Positions 42,692 to 54,898 of a stretch of 64,000 nucleotides of DNA are shown here, piece after piece (the first letter of the stretch is position 1; each line of letters starts with the position of its first letter). The translations under genes were made by a program, and so were the position numbers. The notes under the pieces are model-generated. The model saw nothing but the letters and a program-made list of their open reading frames with translations, had not been told where the DNA came from and did not search any database. Origin of the DNA: Neonectria sp. B-13 (lineage: Eukaryota > Ascomycota > Sordariomycetes > Hypocreales > Nectriaceae); the NCBI GenBank assembly GCA_002682825.1, contig NOKP01000007.1, positions 1,178,001 to 1,242,000 of the forward strand, read 5' to 3'.

Positions 42692-45570
42692 TCAAACATC
42701 CTGTATTTGTCGACCCAACTCGGCAAAGCCTCCCATTTCCTCCCCCGTGAGACTCCAGTCCGCGTTGTTGTACATTGAGAAGTAGCACTTGTAGTACTCA
42801 TCTGGCGAGACGTCTGCCATGGACACGTCCTGGTAAAGGTTTTCGCCTCTTCCATCTGTTGGAGGAACCCAGATGTGGGCAAAATTGTCCCACAGATCCG
42901 GCTCGATTTGCATGTCCCCGTTCGGGGTCTCGTCGGGCCGCAGCGGCTGACCCTGTACCGAATTATCGAGGCCGACTAGTTGATCTCTAGAAGTTTCAGA
43001 GTCCAAGTTCCTGTGGTTTGCTGGTGTGGACGCGGCGCCATGTCGCTCATTCGAACCAATACCATTGAGAATGTTCCCGGCTAAGATATCGCCCGCGGTA
43101 GGCGAATTGTTCATCGCCTGAAGGGATTGGATTTTGTGAGACATGAGTTTGCATATCCCTTTCAAGTCTTTTATCCTCTGCAGAGCATGTTTGCTCCCGT
43201 GATCGGCAAGGTACTGCATAGTTTCCAGAGCGTCTGGGAGCCCTGGAGAAGGGCTAAACTTCTGGCCGTCGTCACAGGCCGAGTCCAGGATTGCAACCAG
43301 TATCATGATGAACGATGAAGAGCAAACCGCATCGAAGTCGAAAAATCCATGAATTGCTAGAACCGCGTTAGCAAATGGGAGTTGGCAAGGCACAACTAAC
43401 GCATCATACCAAGTATGTTTCGATTTCGAAGTGAGCAAACGACTTTCAACAGCCTTCTAGCCGCTTCTGAGCAAGTTCTTGACAGTCTTCCAAGTGGCGA
43501 GGTGTGCAGGTTTCTGCTGCTGGGGCTTTCGCCACGAAGGACAAGTTTTGCCATGTGCAGCATGATAGGTCGAAGAGTCAGAAGGGTAGCCTGCGTTTAA
43601 CTTGTAAGAATTTGCTCCTTGTAGATGAATTTGAATATCGGAGTATGATAGGTACCTGATACAGCATGAGATGTAGGGATCCCGTCGTTCTTAGGCATAG
43701 GTCACGACCCATTCCCTGGAAATCCTTGTCCGAATCAGAGGGAATCTCCTGCGAAATATCATACAGAGATTTCACAATTTCTTGAACGTTTGGAACGAAT
43801 ATGTCCTCGGTATGAGGCTCCGGGCCATAAAGAACTAGTGCGATTCATTAGCCAGCGCCCACGTCCAACCCTTGGAAGCACTTACCGGATAATATCCGTC
43901 CAGTGACTCTAGCGATCTTGATGTTAATGCAAAGAGGGCCTGCTGGTGCAAAGCCGGGAGAGTTCGTCGGCAGTTCCATGTCAATCGACTCATCTCTGAT
44001 ACCGGATGGATTTCCCGTTGCTGCCGCGAGGCGTCTATAGTAGACAATGTGAGCCATAAGTCGAGATATCAAAACACATGAGCTGTACCTTTCTTGCATG
44101 TACACCGTCCACCACAGGCGGTTCAAATGGACCTTTTCGGATTTCATTAAGTGTTTGGTCCCAGAAACTTGATGGTACTTGTGCGAGATGGCTAGTCGCA
44201 ATGCAGTGCTTATCTGTCATTCAAGTTAGTAGCTGGTTGAAGAAAGCCAAAGGAAGTACTCACATAAAGGTAGGCCTCTTCCCTGCGGTGCACATTCTGG
44301 AGGTAAATGGCAAACAAGCCAAATATCTCAACACCAAGCTTCCCGTAGGAGTGCATCGCAGTGAGCGTTGGGACGTTCTTGTGTACGTATTCAAACAGCT
44401 CAATCCCAGAGAATTCACCGTTCCCTTCAGGATTGGCATCGAAAAGCGTGCCAATTGCAATCACCAGCATCATCTCAAGGCACCATGGAGACCCAAGTTG
44501 GGCTGGGTCGTCTTTGTTGGCGTAAAAGAACCATAAGCGGTCTGAGAAGTCTCGTGCATCAACATGGTGTTGGGTGTGTCCAATGTAGAACATGGCTGTT
44601 TCCAGGAGCCTCTGGGCTTCCTGGTGTGAAGGCAAATTGGGGAAGTCTTGGCAGGAGATTTGCATCGGGACATGGTTGATTGTTGATTCCTTTGGATGGC
44701 TGGATGCCGGTGTTCTGGCAAATTTGCTCCGGTCATCTTGCTGAAGTGGTGATAGTAGATCTTGTACCAAAGATGAAAAGTTGCGACTAGAACTCATAGA
44801 TGCATCAACAGGAATGGCTATCACAGTCAGTAGTTATCAAAATGTTCGATATAAAGGGGACTAACTCGAAGCCGGTGATGTCTGAGCCGGAACATTTCTG
44901 ACTGAGGGTGCAGAGAAACTGGGAGAAGGACGGGGCAAAATGGGCGACCTCGGTGGTGTGTTTCTCCGCCCAGGATCTGTTTGTGGGGATAGTTGGGAGA
45001 ATTGCGGTAAAGTTCCTGTTTGTGGAATAGATGCAGTTAAGGCCTCATCTTGAGGGGTGGTCTCTGCTGCCTCTGCTTGTTGTAAGTCAAAATATAGCAC
45101 GTCGAAGGTCAGCGAGGGCGCTGAGGAGATACATACCTTGGGTGGGCGGGGTTGCGTTCTTGTCTACGTTTTCGTACTGGGCCAGACGGCCCTCAAGTTC
45201 CTCGACGCGACTGATACGTTTACTTAGCTTAGAAATAGTTGGCATAGGATAAATATGAAAGCACTCACCTGGCTAGGAATACCCTCTTAGGGCATTGTCC
45301 ACGAATAATGCAGTCCAACCCGCGCTTGACACAATACTGGCAGGGACTAGTTCCGGAACACCTAACCTTTTTCTTGCGGCATGTGAGACAACTACCACAA
45401 GTTAGCTACTGGCCGAAATCTTCGAGATTCAATGCCGAGCCACTGCGAGAGCCTGTACTCGGGGAGCAAAGCATGGAAAGGGACTCCACTTACGCCGAGG
45501 GTGCTTTGCGCACATCCTTCCTCCCCGCCGTTGAATTAGGCAATCGCACTCGGTCTAATCCGGGAGCCAT
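42692..45570 (-). CDS. Zn2Cys6 transcription factor with fungal-specific TF domain
   Basis: Nuclear gene regulator of 777 aa from ten exons: 45570-45494, 45391-45269, 45210-45137, 45072-44866, 44817-44264, 44213-44089, 44034-43886, 43834-43656, 43590-43410 and 43356-42692. The zinc cluster CLTCRKKKVRCSG...CQYC...C uses Cys27, 30, 37, 43, 46 and 53; the intron before it splits codon 26. A short coiled-coil (VEELEGRLAQYE) follows. The fungal TF homology domain spans about residues 210-560, with FYIGHTQHHVDARDF, STALRLAISHKYHQ and NRLWWTVYMQER as its best blocks. The C-terminus is acidic. Exon 3 has an alternative acceptor 12 bp upstream (45222) adding four residues in frame. The target genes are unknown. 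Confidence 0.93.
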
Positions 45571-46342
45571 AGTTTCTGGGCGGTAATTGGCTTGGGAACT
45601 GTTGTCTGGGTCTGCGATATCTCTAGGACAATCTGAAGAAAATATGCCCGGGGTGGCTCATGAGAAAGGAAATACCGGGAAGGCGCCCGAAGATGGCGGA
45701 GTCAAGGCGGGGCGCTCGGTGAAAACTTCCGAGCTAAGCTAAAACTGACGGTAGTCTCATCACGTGCGCCACTCTCAGACTCACAATGGCATGACTCAAG
45801 CCGTGAATTGTGCTCGACGGATGGGTTGCCGCGGCTTTGCGTTGATTCGGGCCGCGGCGGCCGAGCTCCGGAGCTTCGGACACGCTCACCGGTCGTCGGA
45901 GGCGTCCGAACTCGGAGCCCAACATCACGGCGGTTAGATAAGCACGCTGGAACTTGGAACAAAAGATATCGGTGATACTTGCTTGACAATTGTTATCACT
46001 GCTCTACTGATTGTCTGTTTAGTTAAAAGCTATTTCTTGCCTCAGAAGTTTGCCAAAGACATGTTGACGACGCATCAAGTGGTATTTAAATACCGGCGCG
46101 TTCCGGTTTCCAACGTTTTCTTCACTGTGTATCGTCCTCACGTCCGCAGCCGCTGATGAAAATTTCGAGAACAATTTAGTTGATATGCTTCCGTAAACAG
46201 AACAAAACATTCATTGCCGACAAGATTTCCTATCATACATAGTCTAAAGACTCAACAAAATTCAACATTCACGCTTTCGCTCCCTCCCAAAAAGCGCCAA
46301 TACGGTAACGAGTATAATACAGACCCTGGCCTACAGAACTCC
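45571..46342. other. intergenic
   Basis: About 770 bp between two minus-strand transcription-factor genes: promoter of the left gene and 3' end of the right gene. No other gene is seen. Confidence 0.4.
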
Positions 46343-49300
46343 CTAATCCCTTGGTTCTCCAGCGTGCTTCATCATCGACGCCGCCATCTTAAGCCTATGC
46401 CTCGCCTCGGACAAAAGCTCCCACCTTGTGGTCGACAACGCCTCGTCGACAACGCTCAGGAGACCAATTATTTTGTTGCGGTTTCCGACGACACCTGCCT
46501 GGTTTTGATGCAAATGGAATGCCTTGATCGAGTTGATCGTTGGCGGAATCATAATTTGCAGATATGTCTTGAGGTCTTCGTGGCGATCACGCCTCACGCT
46601 TTCGAAATCGGAACCCAGTGACAAAGGATTCCTTTTGAGGGACGGCGGCTGTGGCCCGTCGTTTCCGTTGTTTGCCGGTGTTCCCTGGCCAAGTGATGTG
46701 CGGGAAGACTGGATGCTTGGCTCTGTAGTCATTCGCGACACAGGGAAGTTATTCGAGGGGTATTGTAGGTTTTCGGGGAACGGGTCAATGTCTCCATCTT
46801 GCACGAACCCATAGGCCCAGAGCACCAAGGAGGCATAGTACAAAGCCCAGGCTCTGTTCAGGAGGTTGTCGTTCCCGGCATCGTATTTGGGATACGGAGG
46901 CGGGGTGAAGTTCGCGGACATTCCGCTTGCCTCACCGAGGACGTTACGTCGTGGGTCCTCTTGCAGCAGAATGAGCTTGATCAGCTGAAGCGCGTGATAC
47001 ACGCCGCCGATCGCACCAGGGGACGCCACCCACTCCTTGATCTTTGCCTCTGTGCGCCTCCAATCGAGCGAGGAGACGGTGCGTCCAAGGATCTGGGGAA
47101 CTCCCGCGAAGATACAGAGCTCTGGCATACTGATGTAGACTGTAATGTGCCCGAGGTGATATAGCACGGTTCCGAGAGTTTGGAAGGCATCCCCGTCATC
47201 ACTGCCGCCTCTGCTACTCAGCCCTAGCCTCTGCCAGTCAAAAGCAGCGTGTCGAACATGGGCAATGCCATCGTCGTAGTCCTTTTTCCACCAGTCGAAC
47301 GCTCTTAGTAGCTTAGGCCGCCATCTCTCTTGAACTCCGGGGATAGTGTCGGGACCGAGGGTAGACCGGTCGAGGTCTCTCTGATGCATTTGCCAGGTCA
47401 CTGATAATAGTGCAGCCAGCAAGGCAATCCTTCCAAAGGGACTTGTTCGAACTTTTTGGCCGTTGAGCGTCCTCTGCAGCCCATCAAGGAACGTAATTGG
47501 GGTAACGCCATTGGCATAAAGGCTGGATTCGACACAGCCGATCTCGGAGGGCGAGTCTGAAGACCAAAGAGTGTTATCACACGGCAGGGGGAGCTTGATT
47601 TCATGGATTACTAGCGTTGGCGTGTGTCCAAATAAGGCAGCGTGAGTGGCATCGATGATGAAAGCCGCAATCGCCGCCCGGCGTGTAGCCTCCTGGGCGA
47701 TCCAATGATCCCACCATTTCTCAGGCGAAGACGGGTCAAACTCAGGCCGACTTGATGTATGAATATGTCTGATGGGCTGGCCCATTTTGGGGCTAAGTAG
47801 GGGGCTTGGGACTCGGGATGCGTATGACGATTGCTTGCCCGTGAGAGCACTTCCTCGGCGCATGAGGGAGAGCGTAGTGGGAAAGTAGATATGTGCTCTT
47901 TCATGAAGGACGCGAGTTGCATTCAACTTTTCGTACACCTCGAGGATAAGAAGGGTTTGGATAACCCACAACTTGGCTGGCGGATGCGAATCTGCATGCA
48001 TGAAAACTTGCCACCTGAGGTTCCAGGAGACAAACGTGGTAAATTTTGAAATTTTGTCGGTCATGTCGGAGGGGCCATTCTTCTTTTCAAGCATAGAAGC
48101 TCCCATAATTAACACAGCAAGGAGGAGAAAGTCGTGAGCTGTTTCTGGTACAAACGTCGGCCTGTGGAGGATAGGCAATTGGTCGTGGAAGCTGTCCCAA
48201 TACGAGTCAAGATACCTCTGAACGTTAACCAGACTCAACACGTGGGTTTCGGCGTCAGTGTCACTTCCAAAGATCTCGTTTTTAATGTCTGTGGCTGACT
48301 TTGTTCCTTGGGAGCCGATTTCGTTGAATCGTTGAATCATGTATTGAAGCAAGGACTGGCGTTTATGCTCCGATAGTCCCGTCTTCCCCATCTGCGCAAC
48401 ATCTGCCATCGTAGTGGCCATTGGTATTGTCTCTGATTGAAACCAGAGATTCATTGGTTCCATGAAGGAGCCGCCTATCATGCTTGGCTGCGTCGGATAC
48501 TCGGGGCACAGTTGACCAAAGTTGTTGGAGTATCCCCCCATTCCTCCCAAGGAGCTTCCGGTAACCAAAGAGTATCCAGAACTAACACCGCCCTGTCCAT
48601 TGAATAGCCAGGAGGTAAACTCGTCCGTACTGGAAGGGGAAACACCGAATGGTTGATCATCGAGAAGCTGGTCAGCGGCGGTGGTGGGAATTCCGCCCTG
48701 CATCATGAAGGATTGGTTTCTGGTACGCTCCGGTCTTGTCATCCTAGGGCTTGGCATCCCCATTGGCATATCTGTGCCTTGCATCTGATCCATCCGAAAC
48801 TGGGAAGTCCCGATAGGCTGTTTGTCTGGTGATAGTGATGACTCTCTGCTTCGGAAATGTCTCTGCTCGCCAAAAGGGCCAAGGGCGTCGGTCATGTCGT
48901 TGCCATGAGTGGCATCGTGTTGGCCTGAGTCTCCGACCACCTCGGATTGCAGACCTAGTTCATCGGTCTCTCCAGGGCCATCGCCTGAGGATAGATTGTT
49001 TTTGCTGAGGCTTCTCTCCTTGGCAGGAGTCTCTCTAGCCTCATCTTGCGTGTCACTCCAGGCGGATCCATCTTCGCTAAATGAGTACCTTGGCCGGTGC
49101 CTGGGCATTTTAGAGAACTCCCGTTGAGATGTGCTGGGGCGTTGGGATAACCGGCCATTCCCATACTGCTGGATTTGCCGTTCATGTCTCAACTTATGAC
49201 GAGCATAAAGATCCTTTCTCACGAAGGAGAATGAGCACCCTGGGTAGTCGCAATAATAAATCTCCTTGGGGGAATCTGCAGCACGTCAGCATGGCTGATC

Positions 49301-49447
49301 TCGCGATCATGGACCCGACGTACGGTTTAACTGGTGTCTCTGGAGGTGCTCGGCGCGAGAATATGTCCTCCCGCAACCCTCGTGGGTGCACTGGAACTCC
49401 TTACACGAGGCCTTGCGGCGTTTATGACGCGGGGGCGACGAGGCCAT
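46343..49447 (-). CDS. double-C2H2 zinc-finger transcription factor with fungal-specific TF domain
   Basis: 1018 aa from two exons, 49447-49324 and 49275-46343. Finger 1 is CTHEGC...H-x3-H (Cys20, Cys25, His38, His42) and finger 2 CDYPGC...H-x3-H (Cys50, Cys55, His68, His72). The 48-bp intron splits the codon of His42, the last ligand of finger 1, so splicing is needed to complete it. A long Ser/Gly/Met-rich linker follows, then a fungal TF middle-homology region from about residue 390 (YWDSFHDQLPILHRPTF) to 850. The layout matches the fungal C2H2 plus Fungal_trans class. The start ATG at 49447 opens a basic leader HKRRKASCKEF. The regulated pathway is unknown. Confidence 0.92.
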
Positions 49448-51096
49448 TGTGGGGTGAGGGCGTCACGAGTTAGGGGCCTAGGCGGTGCAGTCCTCCGGAT
49501 CCCTGCGAGCCGTGCCACGGTCGCCGACTCCGGGTGTCTTGATCTTGGAGAGGGCGGAGTTGGTCGTTGGAAGCGGGCGGGTGTTGCCGAAATGCGATCT
49601 CGATGGATTGGTCGCGGTTGAAGAATACGGGGTTGCATCCTCGGGTTAACTGGGTCAGCTGATCAGCCTCGTGGAATCCCCGCACAATGCTCCACTTTCC
49701 CCAACGGCAACATGCGGCCGATGCGGGGATATGACCATGGTCTAGGGTAGGTTGTTTTGGAGTCTGGAGTTCATGAGTCGCATGCTGGTAGGGGGAGGTT
49801 CGCTAGTCGACCTTATTGATCCTACTCAAAAGAATGCCCCGAGGTTGTGAAACATGGGCAGATGGTTCCGCGGCTCGCCCACCATCCACAGGACGAATGT
49901 GGCGTCTGCATGTCTTTCCTGCGACCAATGGCATCGGGTCAGCAAATCCACCGAGTCCGAGACATCTTCGACGCACCAAAATGCCAGGCTTCATCAGAGC
50001 AGGAGAAATTCTTCCGGATGTGCAGTCTAAGGACATCTTCAGTTGAACAACTGAGACTATTTAATCCTGCTGAGCCTTGAGACAGGGAAACACCTTGCAA
50101 CTGAGGGTGATCATCATCTTTTCGAGATTACCGAAGGTTAAATAGAGGAGGGAAGGAAGAGGCCTAAGCGTCGCCGTTCTCGTCGCTAGTCTGGTCGAAA
50201 GGCCCATCTGGGCATCCTCAACCGAACCAAATACCGGTTCGTTATCGACCCGTAGATCAAGAGGCCCACTTGGGGCTCACATTTCAGGCGATCGATTGCA
50301 GAATCATACGCAATGACTCCTAGATTCTTGCGCGTTCCTGCTTACAGTAGATTTTGTCAGATTGAAATCTCGCTATGTCGTCACGGCCTTGACAGAATCC
50401 GGCCCGTCGAGTAGCGTTGTTCGGCAGTTGAGTCTCAAACCACTACAGCACGCTTAGGCGGTCTAAGGACTCTCAGGCAGTTGACAACGGCACTCTCCGC
50501 CCCTAACACCGATAGTTCGTCCACATTTCTGCACCCACGCGAGGCACCTTGGCACATTCGTTACACAAACCTCCGAGCTAAGTCGGAGCCACATTTATGG
50601 AGTATTTCCCTAGAAGAGTAAATGCTCCGTCGGGGCTCAGACTTCGAGCTTTAACCGAGTCCATTCGAAGCTTGTCTTTGCTGGAAGCGGCATCAAAACA
50701 ACGTCCCGACAGGACGGTGCGAGTGTAATACTGGGGCACCGAGGCACGTGTGGGTGCTGAAGCAGTGGCGTACACGAGGAGAAGATTCCCCTGGATGTCA
50801 CACTCATCCGGGGAGCCTTAGCCGGCCTGATGTGCAACAGCGATGCCCAATACTGTCGATCAGAGGGGATATTCCGGGGCTAACTGAGGCCGCAGGCTGG
50901 GCTCGAAGGGGCCGGATCCGCCGCCACGGTTGGATGCGAGAAAAAGGCCCGAGGCTATTTGCCAGGCTCTTAAATATACGCCTGGTTCCTGGTTCCGGAA
51001 CATTCCTGTTCGGGCTTTGGAGATTCGCTGTCGTGTTTTTGGACGTCGACGCGCCTATGATTACACGCTCCTCACGACTTTTGGGCTGCATCAACC
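49448..51096. other. intergenic, divergent promoter region
   Basis: About 1.65 kb between the C2H2 factor (minus) and the rhodopsin-domain gene (plus). Overlapping ORFs near 49800-50080 on both strands have no domain. Nothing else is recognised. Confidence 0.4.
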
Positions 51097-52493
51097 ATGG
51101 CCATTGAAAATCGAGGCCCGGAACTCCAGGCCGTGTGCTACACGCTTGTCGTGATGGCTGTGATTTCCACACTGCTCCGATGCTATGTGAGGACTCGCCT
51201 AGTTAAGAACTTTGGATTTGATGATTGGTGCATGGTGGCTGCTCTTGTAAGCCGTTCGGTCCCTTCTCTATCCTGCCCCTGGCTGGGTAAGTAGACACTA
51301 ACACCCTACTTTAGGTATCGTTCATTCTTTTTGTTAGTTTTGCACTTGTCGGAGTTCATTATGGTACTGGACGACACCGCGCCGACCTTGATCCAGAGGA
51401 CTTCAAGTCCGCCATGAAGGTAATGCATTCTGAGAAGCGGTTTGGCAACGCGAGCTGACGCCGATTAGGCTTGGTGGTTCTGCTATCTCTGGTACTGCAT
51501 ATCAATGATCATGTCCAAAATCTCCATCGGCTATCTCATCCTTCGCATCACCGTTCGAACCCTCGATACTTACATCATCTACGGTACTATGCTTGTCACA
51601 CTCCTCGCCGGACTTACCTTTTTCTTCGTCACTCTCTTCCAGTGCCGCCCGATCTCTTTTTTCTGGAACCAGGACCAGGATGGGTCTTGCGTCAACGTGG
51701 AAGTCATCATAGCTCTCACGTACCTGTACAGCGTATTCAGTTTGATATCCGACTTCACTTGCGCAATTCTTCCCATGTTTCTTGTGTGGAGCCTGAACAT
51801 GGATCGGAAGAGCAAGATTGCCCTTATCCCTATCCTGGCCATGGCCTGCGTGTTCGTAACCCCTCGTGTCCCGGTGCTTTGTTGTTGATTCTTACGAAAA
51901 CACAGGGCGAGCTCAGCCGTGGCAGTGCGATTTGCCTACGTTAAAGACTTCAAGGACCCCGACTTCCTGTGTATGTTTTCTGATAGCTGCCGATGATTCG
52001 ATAATCCTAACACGTGCAAGGGTCGACCATCGACATCGCGATCTGGTCGACAACGGAACAAGGCCTAGCCGTCACAGCAGGAAGCCTCGCCACGCTCCGA
52101 CCGCTCCTTCGACTCCTTAACCGCAAGCTCGGCATTTCGTCAACAGGACCCTCAGAACTCCATGGCTCAGACCACCCGACAGGCTCAAGGTTCGAGATAC
52201 AGTCGAACAGCGGGCTAGGCATCGGCCATCGACAACGAGGCTCGTTCAGCCTCACCACATTTATTCTCGACGAAGACCGCGAGGCCCACGGGGCAGGCAG
52301 CGACGCCGAGGGCTACCGAAGCAGCGAGATAGACAAGCTGCCAATCGAAAAGAACACTTCAAAGTGGCATTCACGAGAATCAGGGAGCAACGAGAGCCAG
52401 GAGGAATTGACGACGCCAGGTTATGAGGGGCCGTTAAGCCGGTCAGGTATCCAAATAACAACGACTATCAGGATGGAGGAGAACAGAATCTAA
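51097..52493 (+). CDS. rhodopsin-domain (SAT4/PTH11-related) seven-helix membrane protein
   Basis: Five exons, 51097-51246, 51315-51419, 51469-51851, 51906-51970 and 52021-52493, give 391 aa. Helix 1 is YTLVVMAVISTLLRCYVRTR followed by the hallmark FGFDDWCMV. The next segments include LVGVHYGTGRHRADLDPEDF, the WWFCYLWYCISMIMSKISIGYL helix pair broken here for length, FFFVTLFQCRPISFFW, and STIDIAIWSTTEQGLAVTAG near the last helix. The 135-residue C-tail is hydrophilic and probably cytosolic. Fungal members are plasma-membrane proteins, some implicated in surface sensing. The donor of intron 3 is GTTCGT, unusual but the only choice that restores the conserved reading. Family is certain; ligand unknown. 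Confidence 0.92.
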
Positions 52494-52980
52494 GTCGACG
52501 CTCGCACATGCGATGTTCCAGGAAAACTGGAGAAACATATGGTCAGTGGCTGGGGCCTCGCGCGACACCTAATAAATAAATAAACCAAAGACATCGAACC
52601 AAACGAATACGTCGAATGTTACATCATAACTTTCTATCAAGTGCATCATGATGTGAATCAGATTGTTGGACCGGGTTTCAAGAACGCTGTTCCTGAGGAC
52701 TGCATCCTTCGCTTTTAGACAAGACAGTCCGCGACCACAAAGCTTGGCGAAAGGTCACAGCTGCCATCGTGCATCTTAAATGAGTGCTCGCTGCGTTATG
52801 GTAATCGCTAACACGCCTGCCGCGTTCTATTGCCCTAGGTTCGGCATACGGTTGAGCGCTGGGGAATGTGGTTCTCGATGCAGTAGTAAGCCCGTACGAT
52901 TGGTATACCAACTGGTAATTCCTGAGGTGCACCAGCTCGAGATAGTACGATTTAATAACGGAGATATTCAGTGACGCTAA
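52494..52980. other. intergenic
   Basis: About 490 bp after the membrane-protein gene. No supported feature beyond its presumed 3' UTR. Confidence 0.35.
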
Positions 52981-53430
52981 TTCGTACTCGGATGTCGACA
53001 AGCCTTCTCCAGCTTCTGCACCAGTCGCATCATCACGCCCGAAGAATGCATCCTAGCAAAGGACAACATCACCGTGTCCGAACTCGAAGCCAATATCCAT
53101 GCATTATTCGAGAACCTGGAACACAGCCTCATAGGTGTGCCCTCTCTCTCTGGCGGGCTGATTGTAGACTACAGCATGACTAGGAGACGGACACCTGGCC
53201 TACTCTACGATCCCTAAAGACGGAAGTTGATGGCCGAAATCTTGTATTCCCTATTGACTAGAGATTCCAAAGCTCCTGACGGCATTGATGAGGTAATGTC
53301 AGCCATGTTCCCGAGAGGCGACAAAGCATGTTTCCGCATCGCGTGCAGCGACGCGTTCCGCCAGCCGCTTTTCAGGCGACATGGGCGACGGTATGAAGTG
53401 CTCGAGCAACTTGGCGCCGACAAGGAATGA
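52981..53430 (+). pseudogene. unidentified conserved-looking gene, broken by one in-frame stop
   Basis: One frame reads through from 52981 to 53430 with a single TAA at 53215-53217. Upstream half: FCTSRIITPEECILAKDNIT, ELEANIHALFENLEHSLIG and GGLIVDYSMTRRRTPGLLYD. Downstream half: RRKLMAEILYSLLTRDSKAP, IDEVMSAMFPRGDKACFRIA and FRQPLFRRHGRRYEVLEQL. Composition and continuity are those of a real protein, and the stop falls where Gln (CAA) would fit. No start codon is found and a stop at 52978 precedes it, so the 5' part is missing or in another exon. I do not recognise the family. The TAA could also mark the end of one gene and MAEILYSLL the start of another, but the continuity argues against it. 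Confidence 0.45.
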
Positions 53431-53585
53431 CGAGGCATAGGGGAGAGCGATGAAGAGGAGAGTCGGCGATTGCACAAGTAGACCCGTCGTGGTATGGAGA
53501 GACTTTGAGTTGTCATGGCCACGGAGGTTGAACTGAATAGGCTTAATGGGTATTGCTTTGCTTGTCGTAAATGTGTAGTTGTTTC

Positions 53586-54898
53586 TCAGTCTTTATTCAT
53601 GGCGTCACCAAGTGATGACAACTCGGCCGCCTCCCTGGCCCATGCAATCCCATCGCGCCACTCCTGTGCCTCAGAGAGCTGCGCACCAGTTGACTGGAGC
53701 AAAGACTCTGAGATCTCGAGCACCATCCGTCTCCCGATAGTCTTGGCCCACCACACGGTCCTGCCAAGGTGGTGAAGCAGCACGCCCCAATGCATCATCA
53801 GAAACATGGCGACGGGTTCTGAGCGCTTCAACTCAGCCGCGAAACCCGGCCCGGCGAGGGACGGGAAGGCAATGCAGAGCCCCTTGATCATCTCTTTTGA
53901 GTCCTCGACGAAACACACGCGGAGGGCGGAGACGGTCATTCGACACGATTGGACTCGGATCAAGGCCTCTGCTCGGGCGTCGGCTTGCTGCTCCTCAGGA
54001 ACGTGGACTCCCTTTTCGATGACGGCGTGGCATCGGGCGAGAGCGGCTTCAACATCGCTAGGTAATGGGCGTGAAGGGGCCTTGTTTATGGCCTCAAGCC
54101 CCGCCTTCATGGGAATAGCAGCTTCCGGGTCATTCATCAACGTGTCTATGTTCTCCAAGACAATTGTGCACGCCCCGAGGAGGAGGTCGAAGAGTGCTAT
54201 CATGCGCGCCAAGATGCTCTGGGGTTCGCCGCCTCCAGCCATGCCCTCGCACTGCGGTATGGCCATGTTGATCAACACGGCGATGGACGAGAAGACGTAC
54301 ATGGCCTTGAGGTTATCCGGGGTGATGCTCCCGAGGTCCTTGCGGAACGATCTACTTGCCTTATCATAGTACTCTAGCGCCAGCTTGACGTATATCTTGG
54401 GATCATCCTCCAAGACGGAACCTCCGCACAAGGCGACCTCAAAGGCCGCCAAGGAAAACACACCGTGCAGTAGGAAGTCATGCTTGAGCCCCCAGCGCGG
54501 CACGCTCACCTGGATCCAGTGCTGGTCTTCTGGGATGGTGCAGAGGCTCTTGTACGTGGAGGTCGCCCAGCGATGCATCAGCTCCAACTCGATCTTGTGG
54601 AGAGACTCGGAAGGGAGGAAGCGCGATGCGCTTGGGGGTTCCGCTGAGGACGCATCTTGCGATGACGATGAATACGGAGCTGGGAATGCGCAGTCCTCGA
54701 GACCGCGGACGAAACAATTGCCGCAGGGAGGCCCTTCTTCGTCACACTGCCAGTGGAGTTAGCAAGGTGGTTACATTCAGAGCACGGAAGGATAGCGAAT
54801 TGGATAAAATGTCAAGACGTCATCACCACCTTTACATGCCGCTTCTTGCAGTTGTGACACCCGGTCCGCGACTTATTGTGGGTTCTTCGCTTCTGCAT
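53586..54898 (-). CDS. Zn2Cys6 transcription factor (sterol-uptake-control/UPC2-like group)
   Basis: Two exons, 54898-54830 and 54746-53586 (83-bp intron), give 409 aa. The cluster is SRTGCHNCKKRHVK|CDEEGP with Cys14, 17, 24, 31, 34 and 42; the intron lies exactly between Lys23 and Cys24. A linker with KIELELMHRWATSTYKSLCT then begins the helical C-terminal domain (HDFLLHGVFSLAAFEVAL, YYDKASRSFRKDLGSI, KAMYVFSSIAVLINMA), the pattern of the small Upc2-like regulators rather than the larger Fungal_trans proteins. The end is the stop after GDAMNKD. Probably nuclear. Whether it responds to sterols cannot be told from sequence. Confidence 0.88.
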
